64,000 bases of DNA from Demequina phytophila (GTDB lineage Bacteria; Actinomycetota; Actinomycetes; Actinomycetales; Demequinaceae): contig NZ_BBLW01000001.1 of NCBI RefSeq assembly GCF_000971135.1, positions 62,001 to 126,000 of the forward strand, given 5' to 3'. This document shows positions 16,680 through 25,980 of this stretch, one piece after another. The position numbers were made by a program, and so were the translations under genes. The notes under the pieces are model-generated. The model was not told the DNA's origin. It did no database searches and worked only from the letters and a program-made list of their open reading frames with translations. Positions within the stretch are counted from its first letter, which is position 1, and the number at the start of each line of letters is the position of its first letter.

Positions 16680-18374
16680 TCAGTCGTCGCCGTCGGGGTG
16701 CTCGGCGCGCAGCTGGAGGGAGATCTGCTCGGCGTCGAGGATCCGCATCGCGTCGCCGAGCGCCTCGGAGCCGTAGGTCCCCATGCCCCGCACCTCGAGG
16801 ATCCGCTCGCGCTGCGCCTCGATGATCGCGAGCCTCAGCTCGAGGAACTGGGCGCCGTGGCCGACCGTCTCCTCGTCCTCGGCGCGGGCGTGGACCACGG
16901 CGCGGCGCACGGCGTCGAGGACGTCCGGGGAATATTCGTCGCCGGCACGTGAGCGCAGCTCGCCGTCCGCGAGGTAGGTGTCCGCGACGCCGGCGAGGAG
17001 CGCGCGCAGTTCGGTGCGCTCGCGCTCGTCGTGCACCGACTCCCCCGCGATGCCCAGCCGCTGGGTGATCCACGGCAGCGTCGACCCCTGCGCCATGAGC
17101 GACCCGACCGCGACCACGAACGCGATGAGCACCAGCGTGGAGCGCAGCGGCGTGTCGGCGGGAAGCGACTGGGCGGCGGCGACGGTGATCGCGCCGCGCA
17201 TGCCCGCCCACACCAGGACGCCGCCCTCGCGCCAGCCGAGCGGCCGGTTCTCGAGGTAGTCGGCGTAGGCGGAGTGCTGCTCGACGCGGCGCGCGACCGC
17301 CTCGCGGCGCGCGGGATCGGGGTGCGTCTCCGCACGCTCCGCCATGCCCTCGACGCGGTCGTGGCGCGCGCGCACCCGGCGTGCGCGCCGCGCGGCGGTC
17401 ATCACCACCGGGGCGACGTACGCGATGCGGATCAGCAGCACCAGGCCCAGCGCCGCGAGCCCCAGGCCCAGCGCGAACCACACCGAGCCGTGCGTCTCCT
17501 GGACGTCCGTCACCAGGGTGGTCACCTCGAGGCCCAGCAGCAGGAAGACGACGCCCTCGAGCAGCAGCTCCGCGGTGCGCCAGTTCGCGCGCTCGGAGAT
17601 GCGGTCCGCGGGACGCAGGTACAGCGGCGCGCGATACCCGGTCACCAGGCCGGCGACCACGGCCGCGACCAGGCCGGACGCTCCCAGCAGCTCGGCGGGC
17701 ACCGCGGCGGCGAAGGGGGCGACGAAGGAGATGGCGGTGGAGTTCGCCGCGCCCGGCACCAGGCGGCGCAGGCGCACGCTCGCCTCGCCCATCACCAGGC
17801 CCACGATCACGGCGATCACCACCGCTGACGCGAAGTCCCACGTGGCCTCGCCGAGGGTCATGGTCGCGCCGGCCGCCGCGACGGCGGTGCGCATGGTGAC
17901 CAGCGCGGTCGCGTCGTTGAACATCGATTCGGCCTCGAGCACCGTCACGATCCGGGGCGAGACGCCCATCTTCCTGATGATCTGCACGGCGACCGCGTCG
18001 GTGGGGCTCACCACCGCGCCGAGCGCGACGCCCATCGCGAAGCCGATCCCGGGGATCACGGCGGAGAAGAACAGTCCCATGAGGAGCGCGCTTAGCAGCA
18101 CCAGCACGATCGACAGCCCGCTGATCGCCCGGAAGTCGCGCCGGAACTCCGTGGCGGGCAGCGCGACGGCGGCGGAGTACAGCAGCGGCGGGATGACGCC
18201 CAGCAGGATGAACTCGGACTCGATCTCGATCTCCGGCACGCCGGGGATGAAGCTCACACCCACGCCGAGCAGGACCAGCAGCAGCGGGGCCGCGACACCG
18301 ACGCGGGGCGCGATCGAATGGACCGCGACGATGGCGACGACGGCCACCACGCCGATGAGCAGCACCTGGTCCAT
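16680..18374 (-). CDS. Na+/H+ antiporter, CPA1 (NhaP/NhaA-eukaryote-like) family
   Basis: A 564-residue integral membrane protein with about a dozen hydrophobic segments in residues 1-420 and a cytoplasmic C-terminal tail rich in charged helices. CPA1 motifs include FILLGVIPPLLYSAA, GAVVSPTDAVAVQIIRKMG and EAESMFNDATALV, in which the Asp of the FNDA segment is the ion-binding residue, plus VWAGMRGAITVAAAQSLP late in the membrane domain. It exchanges sodium or potassium for protons for pH and salt homeostasis. The start ATG at 18374 follows GGGAGG. It is convergent with rskA, four bases away, and divergent from the hydrolase gene. Confidence 0.93.
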   Translation of the reverse strand: MDQVLLIGVVAVVAIVAVHSIAPRVGVAAPLLLVLLGVGVSFIPGVPEIEIESEFILLGVIPPLLYSAAVALPATEFRRDFRAISGLSIVLVLLSALLMGLFFSAVIPGIGFAMGVALGAVVSPTDAVAVQIIRKMGVSPRIVTVLEAESMFNDATALVTMRTAVAAAGATMTLGEATWDFASAVVIAVIVGLVMGEASVRLRRLVPGAANSTAISFVAPFAAAVPAELLGASGLVAAVVAGLVTGYRAPLYLRPADRISERANWRTAELLLEGVVFLLLGLEVTTLVTDVQETHGSVWFALGLGLAALGLVLLIRIAYVAPVVMTAARRARRVRARHDRVEGMAERAETHPDPARREAVARRVEQHSAYADYLENRPLGWREGGVLVWAGMRGAITVAAAQSLPADTPLRSTLVLIAFVVAVGSLMAQGSTLPWITQRLGIAGESVHDERERTELRALLAGVADTYLADGELRSRAGDEYSPDVLDAVRRAVVHARAEDEETVGHGAQFLELRLAIIEAQRERILEVRGMGTYGSEALGDAMRILDAEQISLQLRAEHPDGDD

Positions 18375-18496
18375 GCGCAACCTCCCTGGCATCCGGCCCG
18401 AGGCCGTGCCCCCAGCCAACCACCTGGAGGCGTCCGCGCGCGACAGGCCGGACCGGCTCGGGTCGCGCTCACGCCCTCCGGGCGAGAGACTGAGGC

Positions 18497-19090
18497 ATGG
18501 CCGAGATTCTCCTCTTCCACCACGCACTGGGGCTCACCGAAGGGCTCCTCGCCTTCGCCGAGCGCCTGCGCGCGGACGGCCACACGGTCCACTGCCCCGA
18601 CTGCTACGCGGGCACCACGTTCGACGACGTGGACGAGGGCGTGCGGTTCGCGCAGGGCATCGGGCACGATGCCCTGGAGGAGGCCGCGCACAGCGCGGCG
18701 AGGCGCCACCGCGGGGCGGACGTGGTGATCGGCTACTCGTTGGGGGCCATGCAGGCGCAGCTGCTGGCGCAGGACCGCCGCCGCTTCCGCGCATGCCTGC
18801 TGGTGGGCGGGGCGATGCCGCCGTCCGCGCTCGGCGGGGTGTGGCGGCACGAGGTCGCCCTGCAGATCCACGTGGCCGACCCCGACGAGTGGGTCGAGCC
18901 CGACGAGATCGACACGCTGCTCTATCACGCGCCCCACGCCCGGATCTTCCGTTACGCCGGCAAGGGCCACCTGTTCATGGACCCCTCCGCGATCGAGTAC
19001 GACGCGGACGCCGCGGACAAGTTCGAGGAGCGCACCACCGCGTGGCTCGCCGAGCTCGACGAGCACCAGCGCTCCCGCCAGCTGGCGTGA
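18497..19090 (+). CDS. Dienelactone hydrolase family protein
   Basis: A 197-residue alpha/beta hydrolase of the dienelactone hydrolase family. The opening LLFHHALGLTEG and the nucleophile elbow VVIGYSLGAMQAQ (about residues 76-88) are seen, followed by a catalytic-His segment YAGKGHLFMDPS. Classical members use Cys in GYC; this protein has Ser (GYSLG), as many actinobacterial relatives do, so the substrate may be an ester other than a dienelactone. The gene starts at ATG 18497 with GAGAGACTGAGG upstream. It stands alone between an antiporter and a DUF6226 gene. Confidence 0.85.
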   Translation: MAEILLFHHALGLTEGLLAFAERLRADGHTVHCPDCYAGTTFDDVDEGVRFAQGIGHDALEEAAHSAARRHRGADVVIGYSLGAMQAQLLAQDRRRFRACLLVGGAMPPSALGGVWRHEVALQIHVADPDEWVEPDEIDTLLYHAPHARIFRYAGKGHLFMDPSAIEYDADAADKFEERTTAWLAELDEHQRSRQLA

Positions 19091-19102
19091 CGCGGGCGCG
19101 GG

Positions 19103-19876
19103 CTACGCGCTGCGCAGCCTCCGCCTGATGCGCTCGAGCGCCGCCTCGATCGCGGCCTCGCGCTCCTGCCTGGTCCACAGGCGCAGGGGCTCGGCCTCGG
19201 CCTCCCAGGCGCCCTCCGCATCGTCCCGACGCGGCGGCCACGGCAGCCAGCGCTCGCCGTGTCGCTCGCGCTGGCTCTGCTTGAGCGCGTCGACGCGCTC
19301 CTTGTCGGCGGCGTGACGCGGCTCGCGGCTGTAGGTCGCGGCGGTGCCGCCGCCGATGGTGATCTCGATGCCCTCCGTCCAGGAGTAGCGCTCCTGGAAG
19401 CGCCCCTCCACCACGGACAGGACGATGCGCTCGAGCAGCTCCGCGCTGTCCTCGAGGGACTCGTCGCACGCGTCGCAGCCGCATGCAGGGGAACGGGCCT
19501 CGCCGGCGGCGCCCATCGCGACCACGATGGACGGGAACGTGGTCTCGGCGATGACGAGCGGCGCGCAGCCGTCGTGGCGCGGCAGCAGGGTCGCCGCGCG
19601 GGCGATGCGGACCTGGCCCTGCTCGGCGCTGCGCACGGTGTCCGGTGCGTCCTCGGGAAGGCCCTCGGTGTAGCGCACGTCCACGTCGTAGGTGCGCTCG
19701 AGGTGGTCGATCAGCGCGTCCGCGACCTCGATGAGCGGCGCGAACCGCTCGGGGTGGCGCGTGCGCGAGTAGGTGCGCTCGGGCGGCCCGTCGACGCCCC
19801 AGCGGTGGCCGTACGGGATCGCGTTGCCGTCGGGGTCGGTGAAGACCAGCTCCGGCAGCTCGGGCCTCTGATACAC
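19103..19876 (-). CDS. DUF6226 family protein
   Basis: A 257-residue protein with the DUF6226 pattern: YQRPELPELVFTDPDGNAIPYGHRW at the start, YSRTRHPERFAPLIEVADALIDHL, and a CGCDACDES cluster of three cysteines in the middle that could bind zinc, then GFQ-like strands (GRFQERYSW). The C-terminal part is rich in Arg and Glu and predicted helical. The family has no assigned function. It overlaps nothing and is convergent with the dienelactone hydrolase gene, 12 bases apart; ybaK lies 22 bases upstream on the same strand and could share a transcript. Two dispersed words are in this gene (19218, 19420), in opposite orientations. Confidence 0.8.
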   Translation of the reverse strand: MYQRPELPELVFTDPDGNAIPYGHRWGVDGPPERTYSRTRHPERFAPLIEVADALIDHLERTYDVDVRYTEGLPEDAPDTVRSAEQGQVRIARAATLLPRHDGCAPLVIAETTFPSIVVAMGAAGEARSPACGCDACDESLEDSAELLERIVLSVVEGRFQERYSWTEGIEITIGGGTAATYSREPRHAADKERVDALKQSQRERHGERWLPWPPRRDDAEGAWEAEAEPLRLWTRQEREAAIEAALERIRRRLRSA

Positions 19877-19898
19877 GTGCGCCAGAGTACCCGGCGGG

Positions 19899-20414
19899 TC
19901 AGCCGCGGGGCGTCAGCGGCTCGGTGACGTCCGCGATCCGGGCATCGAGTATCTCGACGAGCTGCTGCGTGTCGAGCGTCGCGGCGACGCCGTGCGCGCC
20001 CGCGCCGATCGACACGGGCCCCTCGCGGGACACGATGAGCGCGTCCGCGATCACCGGCCAGGGACGTCCCGACGCGGGGTCGGGGTGGGCGCCGAACGGC
20101 GTGATGGTGCCGCGCTCGTAGCCGGTGACGTCGCGGGCGACGTCCTTGTCGGGCATCGACAGGCGGTTGACGCCCAGCAGGGTGCGCAGCTTGGGCCAGC
20201 TGATCTCGCGGTCGCCGGGCACCAGGACGTAGAGGTACTCGCCCTCGGCGCGGCGCACCACCAGCGTCTTGAGGATCTGGCGCGGGTCGAGGCCGCGGGC
20301 CTCGGCGGCCTCCTCGAGCGAGCGGACCGGGCCGTGGACGGTCACCTGGTACTCGATGCCGGTGTCCGCGAGCGCGCGGATCGCGGGGGTGTCGGGGGTC
20401 TCGGGCGCTGTCAT
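19899..20414 (-). CDS. ybaK: Cys-tRNA(Pro)/aminoacyl-tRNA deacylase, YbaK family
   Basis: A 171-residue YbaK/ProX-type editing enzyme that hydrolyses mischarged tRNA in trans, acting in the cytoplasm. It has the DPRQILKTLVVRR segment with the conserved catalytic Lys, YLYVLVPGDREISWPKL, and the substrate-pocket GTITPFG. The start ATG at 20414 overlaps the preceding gene's stop by one base (TGATG), so translation is probably coupled to the GlcG-like gene. The chosen start MTAPETPD is the only one compatible with this coupling; upstream in-frame codons lie inside the other gene. Confidence 0.88.
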   Translation of the reverse strand: MTAPETPDTPAIRALADTGIEYQVTVHGPVRSLEEAAEARGLDPRQILKTLVVRRAEGEYLYVLVPGDREISWPKLRTLLGVNRLSMPDKDVARDVTGYERGTITPFGAHPDPASGRPWPVIADALIVSREGPVSIGAGAHGVAATLDTQQLVEILDARIADVTEPLTPRG

Positions 20415-20875
20415 CACTCCCCCAGGTACCGGGTGCCGGTGGCGTCGGGTCCGTGCGGGGAGACGAACGCGAGGCGTGCGATGCCGCGCACCGCGGCGAT
20501 GAACCACTCCGCGATCATCTCGTCGGCCTCGCCCTCGACGCCGGAGAACGCCGCGACCATGCCGTGGCGCACCACGCCGCCGGGATAGACGATGTCGCCC
20601 GCGGTGTAGAGGTGCGGCTGGTCCATCCGCACGCGGGAGGTGTCGAGCCCGGTGCGCTCGGCGACCTTCGCCTTGGCGACGGCATACCCGTAGGTCTTGT
20701 CCTCGGTGTCCCCGATCGACCCGGTCCACAGGATGGCGCCGGGACGGGCGGGGTCCATCACCACCAGGTCGCCCACGGCGTCACGGATCACTCCGGCCGC
20801 GGCGGCGCGCTCGACGGCGGGTGTGACGATCTCCCATGCCTGGGCGCAGATCTCGGGGGTCAGTCCGGTGAACAT
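20414..20875 (-). CDS. GlcG/HbpS-like heme-binding domain protein
   Basis: A 153-residue protein of the GlcG/HbpS type, whose members bind heme or small ligands. The family's features are the helical opening LTPEICAQAWEIVTPAVERAAAAG, the strand VVMDPA, KAKVAERTGLDTS, and a Gly-rich end GGVVRHGMVAAFSGVEGEADEMIAEWFIAAV. No signal peptide is seen, so it is probably cytoplasmic. It overlaps ybaK by one base. The usual heme ligand could not be assigned. The start ATG at 20875 is preceded by the GAAGGACTGCCG region, a moderate ribosome site. Confidence 0.75.
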   Translation of the reverse strand: MFTGLTPEICAQAWEIVTPAVERAAAAGVIRDAVGDLVVMDPARPGAILWTGSIGDTEDKTYGYAVAKAKVAERTGLDTSRVRMDQPHLYTAGDIVYPGGVVRHGMVAAFSGVEGEADEMIAEWFIAAVRGIARLAFVSPHGPDATGTRYLGE

Positions 20876-20939
20876 CGGCAGTCCTTCCTCGCGTGGTCTC
20901 ACGCTAGCGCCGATGCGGGCCTCGGATCCCCCGGCCGCC

Positions 20940-21347
20940 TCACCTGCCGAACTGCGCCTCGAAGGCGAGGGCGGAGGGGGCGTTCCAGGTGAGACCGGTG
21001 GGCACCTCGGGGTGCGGGGCGAAGAAGCCCTCCTCGAACTGGTCGCCGGCGACCACCGGAGCGCCGCCGATCGCGAAGGACGGCACCACGTCACCCACGT
21101 ACCACTGGGTGAAGGCCTCGACGCCCTGGTGGAACACGCCCACGGCGACCACCCAGTAGATGCCGAACGCGAGGGCCGCCACGAGCACCAGCTGGACGGC
21201 GACGTCGATCCACGCGATCCCGGTGGCCCCGACGGCGCGGGGCGACGCGACGGCGTTCGCGCGAGCGGAACGCGAGGGGCGCAGGACGCGCACCTCCCGC
21301 GTGATGCGCGGACCCCACGAGGCGACCGAAATGTGTGGAACTGTCAT
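20940..21347 (-). CDS. Hypothetical single-pass membrane protein
   Basis: A 135-residue protein, not recognised. The N-terminal 45 residues are basic and cytoplasmic by charge (ITREVRVLRPSRSARAN); one helix, VAVQLVLVAALAFGIYWVVAVGVF (about residues 50-73), follows; the rest is a short, probably external tail with FAIGGAPVVAGDQFEEGFFAPHPEVPTG. The start ATG at 21347 follows GTGGGGGTAA, a fair ribosome site. An AT-rich gap of about 230 bases separates it from the divergent acetyltransferase gene and should hold both promoters. No co-transcribed partner is apparent. Confidence 0.65.
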   Translation of the reverse strand: MTVPHISVASWGPRITREVRVLRPSRSARANAVASPRAVGATGIAWIDVAVQLVLVAALAFGIYWVVAVGVFHQGVEAFTQWYVGDVVPSFAIGGAPVVAGDQFEEGFFAPHPEVPTGLTWNAPSALAFEAQFGR

Positions 21348-21442
21348 GATTTACCCCCACGTCCATCTGACCTTGTCTGCCTGGTTCGCGCAACCGGAAA
21401 GCGGTGACGAATATTCCAACCACGGGTAAAGACGCGGAAAAC

Positions 21443-21460
21443 TGACCCGGCGTTGGGTCA
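21443..21460. promoter_or_regulatory. Short inverted repeat TGACCC-N6-GGGTCA in a divergent promoter region
   Basis: In the 234-base gap between the hypothetical membrane protein and the acetyltransferase gene, TGACCC (21443-21448) and GGGTCA (21455-21460) face each other. They lie about 120 bases before the acetyltransferase start. No sigma-factor consensus was confidently assigned here. This could be an operator; with arms of only six bases it may also be chance. Confidence 0.3.
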
Positions 21461-21581
21461 AGGATGGTTAAGGTCCGGTAACGATGCCGGGGCCGGCGGG
21501 TTTCGAGCCCCGGGCCCGGGGCGGCATGATGCAGGGGTGGACGCGTCCGACGGGCGCGCGCAGGCGACTGAGGGGGCGGCC

Positions 21582-22166
21582 GTGAGCGATCAGGACGAGC
21601 AGGTTCCGGTGATCCCGCTGCGCGAGGCACCCGGCGAGCGCGCCGCGTGGGGCCGCGGGCCGGCGTGGGTGATCGCGTGGATGCTGGTCGAGTGGCTGCT
21701 GGTCACCAACGCGCTCCAGCCGTCCTCGCGGATCCGCGTGGCCGCGCTGCGGGCGTTCGGCGCGCGGATCGGCGACGGCGTGATCTTCCGCCAGCGCACG
21801 CGCGTGAAGTTCCCGTGGAACCTCGAGATCGGCGAGGACTGCTGGATCGGCGAGGGGGTCTGGTTCCACAACCAGGACCGCGTGGTGATCGGCCACGACG
21901 TGGTGATCTCGCAGGAGAGCTTCATCACCACCGGCAGCCACGCGCACCGGCGCGACATGGCCCTCATCACCCGTCCCGTGGTGATCGAGCCGGGCGTGTG
22001 GGTGACGTCACGGTGCATCGTCACCGGCGGCGTCACGCTCGGGCGCTCGTGCCTGGTCTCCCCCGCCGCCGTGGTGATGAAGGACGTCCCCGCGGGACGC
22101 ATCGTCTCCGGGAACCCGGCGCAGGACGCCGGCGCGCGCTTCCAGCCGCAGCCCAGGCGCGGCTGA
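21582..22166 (+). CDS. Left-handed beta-helix acetyltransferase (WcaF-like)
   Basis: A 194-residue hexapeptide-repeat protein. Repeats [LIV]-G-x4 run through IGDGVIFRQRTRVKFPWNLEIGEDCWIGEGVWF and VVIGHDVVIS, VVIEPGVWVTSRCIVTGGVTLGRSCLVSPAAVVMKDVPAGRIVSGNP. The first 60 residues contain a hydrophobic segment (VIAWMLVEWLLVTNALQ). Such enzymes acetylate sugars or glycan precursors with acetyl-CoA; the WcaF group acts in colanic-acid-like polysaccharide synthesis. The start GTG at 21582 follows GAGGGGGC; longer frames upstream lack a ribosome site. No glycosyltransferases are nearby, so the acceptor is unknown. Confidence 0.82.
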   Translation: MSDQDEQVPVIPLREAPGERAAWGRGPAWVIAWMLVEWLLVTNALQPSSRIRVAALRAFGARIGDGVIFRQRTRVKFPWNLEIGEDCWIGEGVWFHNQDRVVIGHDVVISQESFITTGSHAHRRDMALITRPVVIEPGVWVTSRCIVTGGVTLGRSCLVSPAAVVMKDVPAGRIVSGNPAQDAGARFQPQPRRG

Positions 22167-22170
22167 GCCG

Positions 22171-23688
22171 CTAGCCCTCGGCGTCCTCGTCCAGCCAGTC
22201 GAGCGAGCGCGCCACCGCCTTCTTCCAGTTGCGGTAGAGGCGGTCCGCCTCCGCACGCGGCATGGTCGGGTGCCAGCGACGGTCCTCGTGCCAGTTGTCG
22301 CGCAGCTCGTCGAGGTCGCGCCAGTAGCCCACGGCGAGACCCGCGGCATAGGCGGCACCGAGCGCGGTGGTCTCCACCACCTCCGGCCGCACCACGTCCG
22401 CTCCCAGGATGTCGGCGAGGAACTGCATGAGGAGCTCGTTGGAGGTCATGCCGCCGTCGACGTTGAGGGCCGTCAGCGGGATGCCGGCGTCCGCCTCCCC
22501 CGCCTCGACCACGTCGCGCGTCTGATAGCCGCAGGCCTCGAGGACCGCGCGCGCCAGGTGCGCCTTGGTGACGTACTGGGTGAGGCCCAGCACCGCGCCG
22601 CGCGCGTCGGGACGCCAGTGCGGCGCGAAGAGCCCGGAGAACGCCGGGACGAAGTAGGCGCCGCCGTTGTCGGGCACGCTCGCGGCGAGCGGCTCGATCT
22701 CGCGGGCGTCCTTGATGGTGCCGAAGTTGTCCCGCAGCCACTGGACCAGCGCGCCGGTGATCGCGATCGACCCCTCGAGCGCGTACCGCGGCGCGTCGCC
22801 GCCCAGCTGGTACGCGACGGTCGTGATGAGGCCGTGGCTGCTCATGATCGCCTCGGTGCCGGTGTTGACCAGGAGGAACGTGCCGGTGCCGTAGGTGCCC
22901 TTGCTCTCGCCCTCGTGGAAGGCCGCCTGACCGAACGTGGCCGCCTGCTGGTCCCCCAGGATGCCCGCGATCGGGACCTCACGCAGCAGCGACCGCCCAC
23001 CCACGTGGCCGTAGACCTCGGAGGAGCTGCGGATCTCGGGCAGCAGCGCGCGTGGGATGGCGAAGGTCTCGAGCAGCTCCTCCGACCAGTCGAGCGTCGC
23101 GAGGTCCATGAGCAGCGTGCGGGACGCGTTGGTGACGTCGGTGACGTGGATGCCGCCGTGGATGCCGCCCGTGAGGTTCCACACGAGCCACGTGTCGGGT
23201 GTGCCGAACGCGAGCTCGCCGGCCTCGGCGGCGTCGCGGGCGCCGGGCACGTGGTCGAGCAGCCAGGCGATCTTGGTCGCGCTGAAGTAGGTCGCGAGCG
23301 GGAGCCCGGTGATGTCGCGGAAGCGGTCGATGCCGCCCTCGGCCGCGAGCGCGTCGATCTCATGCTGCGTGCGGGTGTCCTGCCACACGATGGCCGGGTG
23401 GATGGGCTCGCCGGTCGCGCGGTCCCAGATGATGACGGTCTCGCGCTGGTTGGTGATGCCGAGCGCCTCGATGTCGAGCCGCGTGATGTCGGCCTTCGCG
23501 AGCGCCTGGCCGATCACCAGGCGGGTGTTGTCCCAGATCTCCTTCGGGTCATGCTCGACCCAGCCGGCGCGCGGCAGGTGCTGGCGGTGCTCGAGCTGGG
23601 CCTGCGCCACGATCCGTCCGGGGTGGTCGAACACGATCGCGCGCGTGGAGGTGGTGCCCTGGTCGATCGCCATCACATAGCCAGCCAT
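22171..23688 (-). CDS. glpK: Glycerol kinase
   Basis: A 505-residue FGGY-family kinase that phosphorylates glycerol to glycerol-3-phosphate with ATP. It opens with [16 protein letters not shown] (phosphate-binding loop) and has [17 protein letters not shown], the substrate-specific segment [24 protein letters not shown] and [12 protein letters not shown], ending with the FGGY-C pattern [18 protein letters not shown]. The length equals the family norm. glpD lies 456 bases upstream on the same strand with a VOC gene in between in the opposite direction, so glpK and glpD are not a simple operon. No glpF permease is in the window. The start ATG at 23688 follows a weak GTGAGG site. Confidence 0.97.
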   Translation of the reverse strand: MAGYVMAIDQGTTSTRAIVFDHPGRIVAQAQLEHRQHLPRAGWVEHDPKEIWDNTRLVIGQALAKADITRLDIEALGITNQRETVIIWDRATGEPIHPAIVWQDTRTQHEIDALAAEGGIDRFRDITGLPLATYFSATKIAWLLDHVPGARDAAEAGELAFGTPDTWLVWNLTGGIHGGIHVTDVTNASRTLLMDLATLDWSEELLETFAIPRALLPEIRSSSEVYGHVGGRSLLREVPIAGILGDQQAATFGQAAFHEGESKGTYGTGTFLLVNTGTEAIMSSHGLITTVAYQLGGDAPRYALEGSIAITGALVQWLRDNFGTIKDAREIEPLAASVPDNGGAYFVPAFSGLFAPHWRPDARGAVLGLTQYVTKAHLARAVLEACGYQTRDVVEAGEADAGIPLTALNVDGGMTSNELLMQFLADILGADVVRPEVVETTALGAAYAAGLAVGYWRDLDELRDNWHEDRRWHPTMPRAEADRLYRNWKKAVARSLDWLDEDAEG

Positions 23689-23806
23689 GGCCTCACGCTA
23701 GCCCCTCGCCCCGCCCGGCTACCTGCGCGATCCCGGTTGCGACCCACCCCGCCCGGGGCGAGACTCGTTGAGGTCGACACCCGACCCCCACCCCGGAGGG
23801 ACCGCC

Positions 23807-24178
23807 ATGGCGCACGGAGACATCACCCACATCGACATCCCGGTCAGCGACCTCGACGCCGCGAAGGCCTTCTACGGGACGCTGTTCGGCTGGCAGATCG
23901 CCGCCCCGCCCGGCTTCGAGGACTACCCGATGTGGCAGGCCCCGAACCAGGTCAGCGGCGGCGGGCTCGCGCCCCGCTCGGAGGACTTCAGCCAGCCGCG
24001 CTCGTACGTGGAGGTCGACTCGATCGACGCCACGATCGCGCTCGCGCTGGAGAACGGCGCCACGGTCCTCATGGCCAAGATGGAGATCACACCCACCAGC
24101 TGGTGGGCCGTCATCTCCGACCCGGACGGCAACTCGATCGGGCTCTACGAGGGCGTCACGGAGGTCGGCGAGGCCTGA
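23807..24178 (+). CDS. VOC family protein
   Basis: A 123-residue VOC protein of the CFP-30B-like subgroup, with DITHIDIPVSDLDAAKAFYGTLFGWQI at the N-terminus and WWAVISDPDGNSIGLYEG at the C-terminus; His in THIDIPV and Glu in GLYEG are the expected metal ligands. It is unlike the VOC pair at 4511-5305, so it is not part of that duplication. The start ATG follows GGAGGG. Its last 34 bases overlap the 3' end of glpD on the other strand, an unusual convergent overlap. Substrate unknown. Confidence 0.85.
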   Translation: MAHGDITHIDIPVSDLDAAKAFYGTLFGWQIAAPPGFEDYPMWQAPNQVSGGGLAPRSEDFSQPRSYVEVDSIDATIALALENGATVLMAKMEITPTSWWAVISDPDGNSIGLYEGVTEVGEA

Positions 24179-25935
24179 CCGGAACGCCCGGTCAGCGCGA
24201 CGTCGCCTGCCCTCGCCGCGCGCGCCTGCTCCAGCACCAGCTCCACCTCCGCGGCCCGCCGCTTGCGGCTCCACCCCAGCTCACGCCCCACCACCTTGGC
24301 GAGCTCCTCGAGCAGGGGCACCGTGACCTCGCCGCGGAACGTCAGCTGCGTGCGCCGCTGCACCAGGTCGGCGAGGCGCGCGACCCGCTCGGTGCGGGCG
24401 ATCCACTGGATCTCGGCGCGCGTGTAGCCGGGCGCGTGGCGCAGCGTGCGCGCCTCGTCGAACCACGCGAACGTCCGCGTCTCCAGCGCGGCGACCTCCG
24501 CCCCGCGCGTCCCGTACCTGTCGAGGAGCACCCCGGCCCGGGCATCGTCCCCGGGCATGTGCGCGGCGATCCATTCGGGGCGGTCGTCTGGGCGCGGGTA
24601 GTCGCGCCCGCCGCCCACCGGCACGCCGCGCGTGGACGTGCGGCGCGCGCGCCCGAGCAGCTCCAGCACCTGGTCCGCGATCTTCTCGCCGAGCGCGCGG
24701 TGCGTGGTCCACTTGCCGCCCACCAGGCTCACCAGCGGCACGCCGCCGGGCAGCTCCGAGGTGACCAGGCGGTAGTCGCGCGGGATCTCGCCGGGGCTCG
24801 CCGCGTCCGCGGCCGGGAGCGGCCTGATCCCGGCGAAGCGGTGCACGATCTGCTCGCGCGTGACCGGGATACCGGGGAACACGCGCGCGGCGAGGTCGAT
24901 GAAGTAGTCGATCTCCTCCGCGGTGCACACGGCGGGCTCGCGCGGGTCCGCGGGGATGTCGGACGTGCCGAGGATCACGCGACCGTGCTGCGGGTGGATG
25001 AGGACGATGCGCCCGTCCTCGTTCTCGAAGAAGATCTCGCGGCCCCGGCACGCCTCGTGCAGCGCGGGGTTGTCGACCACGATGTGGCTGCCCTTGGTGC
25101 CGCCCATGAACGCGGTCGCCTCGCCCAGCGCGGCGTTCGTGAGATCCGTCCACGGGCCGGACGCGTTGACCACCAGCCGCGGCCGGAGGGTCACGGTGTC
25201 GCCGGTGAGGACGTCCCGCACCTCCACGCCGGCAGACGATGCGCCGGTCGCCTCCACGTACGTCGCCAGGCGGGCGCCCGGATGGGTGGCGAGCGCGTCG
25301 AGGGCCATCTCGAGCGCGAGGCGCTCGGGGGCGCGCACGGCGGCGTCGTAGTACGTCGCGGTGCAGATGATCGACGGGTCGAGGTCGGGCAGGTCCTCGA
25401 GGGACTGCACGCGACCGGTGAAGCTGTGGCGAGGGACTCCGGTGCCGTCGGGGGCGAGGCCGGCGTGCGAGTACTCGTCGTAGAGGGTGAGGCCGGCCTT
25501 GATGAGGACGGCGCCGCGCGCGGCGTGACGGGACGAGCCGTGGCCGGTGAGGAAGCGACGCGGCGCGCTCCCCAGGCCCGACCAGACCTGGTGGATCGGG
25601 ATGGTGGTGGGCAGCGGCGTGACGCAATGGGGCGCGGTGGCGAGGAGGCCGTTGCGCTCGGCGACCGCCTCCTTGACCAGGCGGAACTCGCCGTTCTCGA
25701 GGTAGCGCAGGCCGCCGTGGATCATGCGGCTGCTCGCGGCCGAGGTCGCGGCGGCGATGTCGCCGCGGTCGATCAGGGTGACGTCGACGCCCTGCAGCGC
25801 GAGGTCGCGGAACGTCGCGACGCCGTTGATTCCGCCGCCGATGATGAGGACCGTGCAGTCGGGGCGCTCGCGCAGCGCGGCGACGGCCGGGCGCGCGTCC
25901 CGCCCCCCGGGGGTGGTGGTGCGTCGCGGGGTCAT
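24145..25935 (-). CDS. glpD: Glycerol-3-phosphate dehydrogenase (FAD)
   Basis: A 596-residue flavoprotein that oxidises glycerol-3-phosphate to dihydroxyacetone phosphate and passes electrons to quinone at the inner membrane face. It has the dinucleotide loop VLIIGGGINGVATFRDLALQG, the FAD-ribose DRGDIAAATSAASSRMIHGGLRYLE, VVNASGPWTD and VSLVGGKWTTHRALGEKIAD, and the C-terminal DAO_C helical domain. A start at 25935 (MTPRRTTTPGG) was chosen; an in-frame GTG at 25986 would add 17 poorly conserved residues. Neither has a clear ribosome site. The last residues overlap the convergent VOC gene. Two dispersed words are in this gene (24542, 25002). Confidence 0.93.
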   Translation of the reverse strand: MTPRRTTTPGGRDARPAVAALRERPDCTVLIIGGGINGVATFRDLALQGVDVTLIDRGDIAAATSAASSRMIHGGLRYLENGEFRLVKEAVAERNGLLATAPHCVTPLPTTIPIHQVWSGLGSAPRRFLTGHGSSRHAARGAVLIKAGLTLYDEYSHAGLAPDGTGVPRHSFTGRVQSLEDLPDLDPSIICTATYYDAAVRAPERLALEMALDALATHPGARLATYVEATGASSAGVEVRDVLTGDTVTLRPRLVVNASGPWTDLTNAALGEATAFMGGTKGSHIVVDNPALHEACRGREIFFENEDGRIVLIHPQHGRVILGTSDIPADPREPAVCTAEEIDYFIDLAARVFPGIPVTREQIVHRFAGIRPLPAADAASPGEIPRDYRLVTSELPGGVPLVSLVGGKWTTHRALGEKIADQVLELLGRARRTSTRGVPVGGGRDYPRPDDRPEWIAAHMPGDDARAGVLLDRYGTRGAEVAALETRTFAWFDEARTLRHAPGYTRAEIQWIARTERVARLADLVQRRTQLTFRGEVTVPLLEELAKVVGRELGWSRKRRAAEVELVLEQARAARAGDVALTGRSGQASPTSVTPS

Positions 25936-25980
25936 GAGGACATCGTGCGTGGAAGTCGCAGACCAGCGCAATCCCTGGTT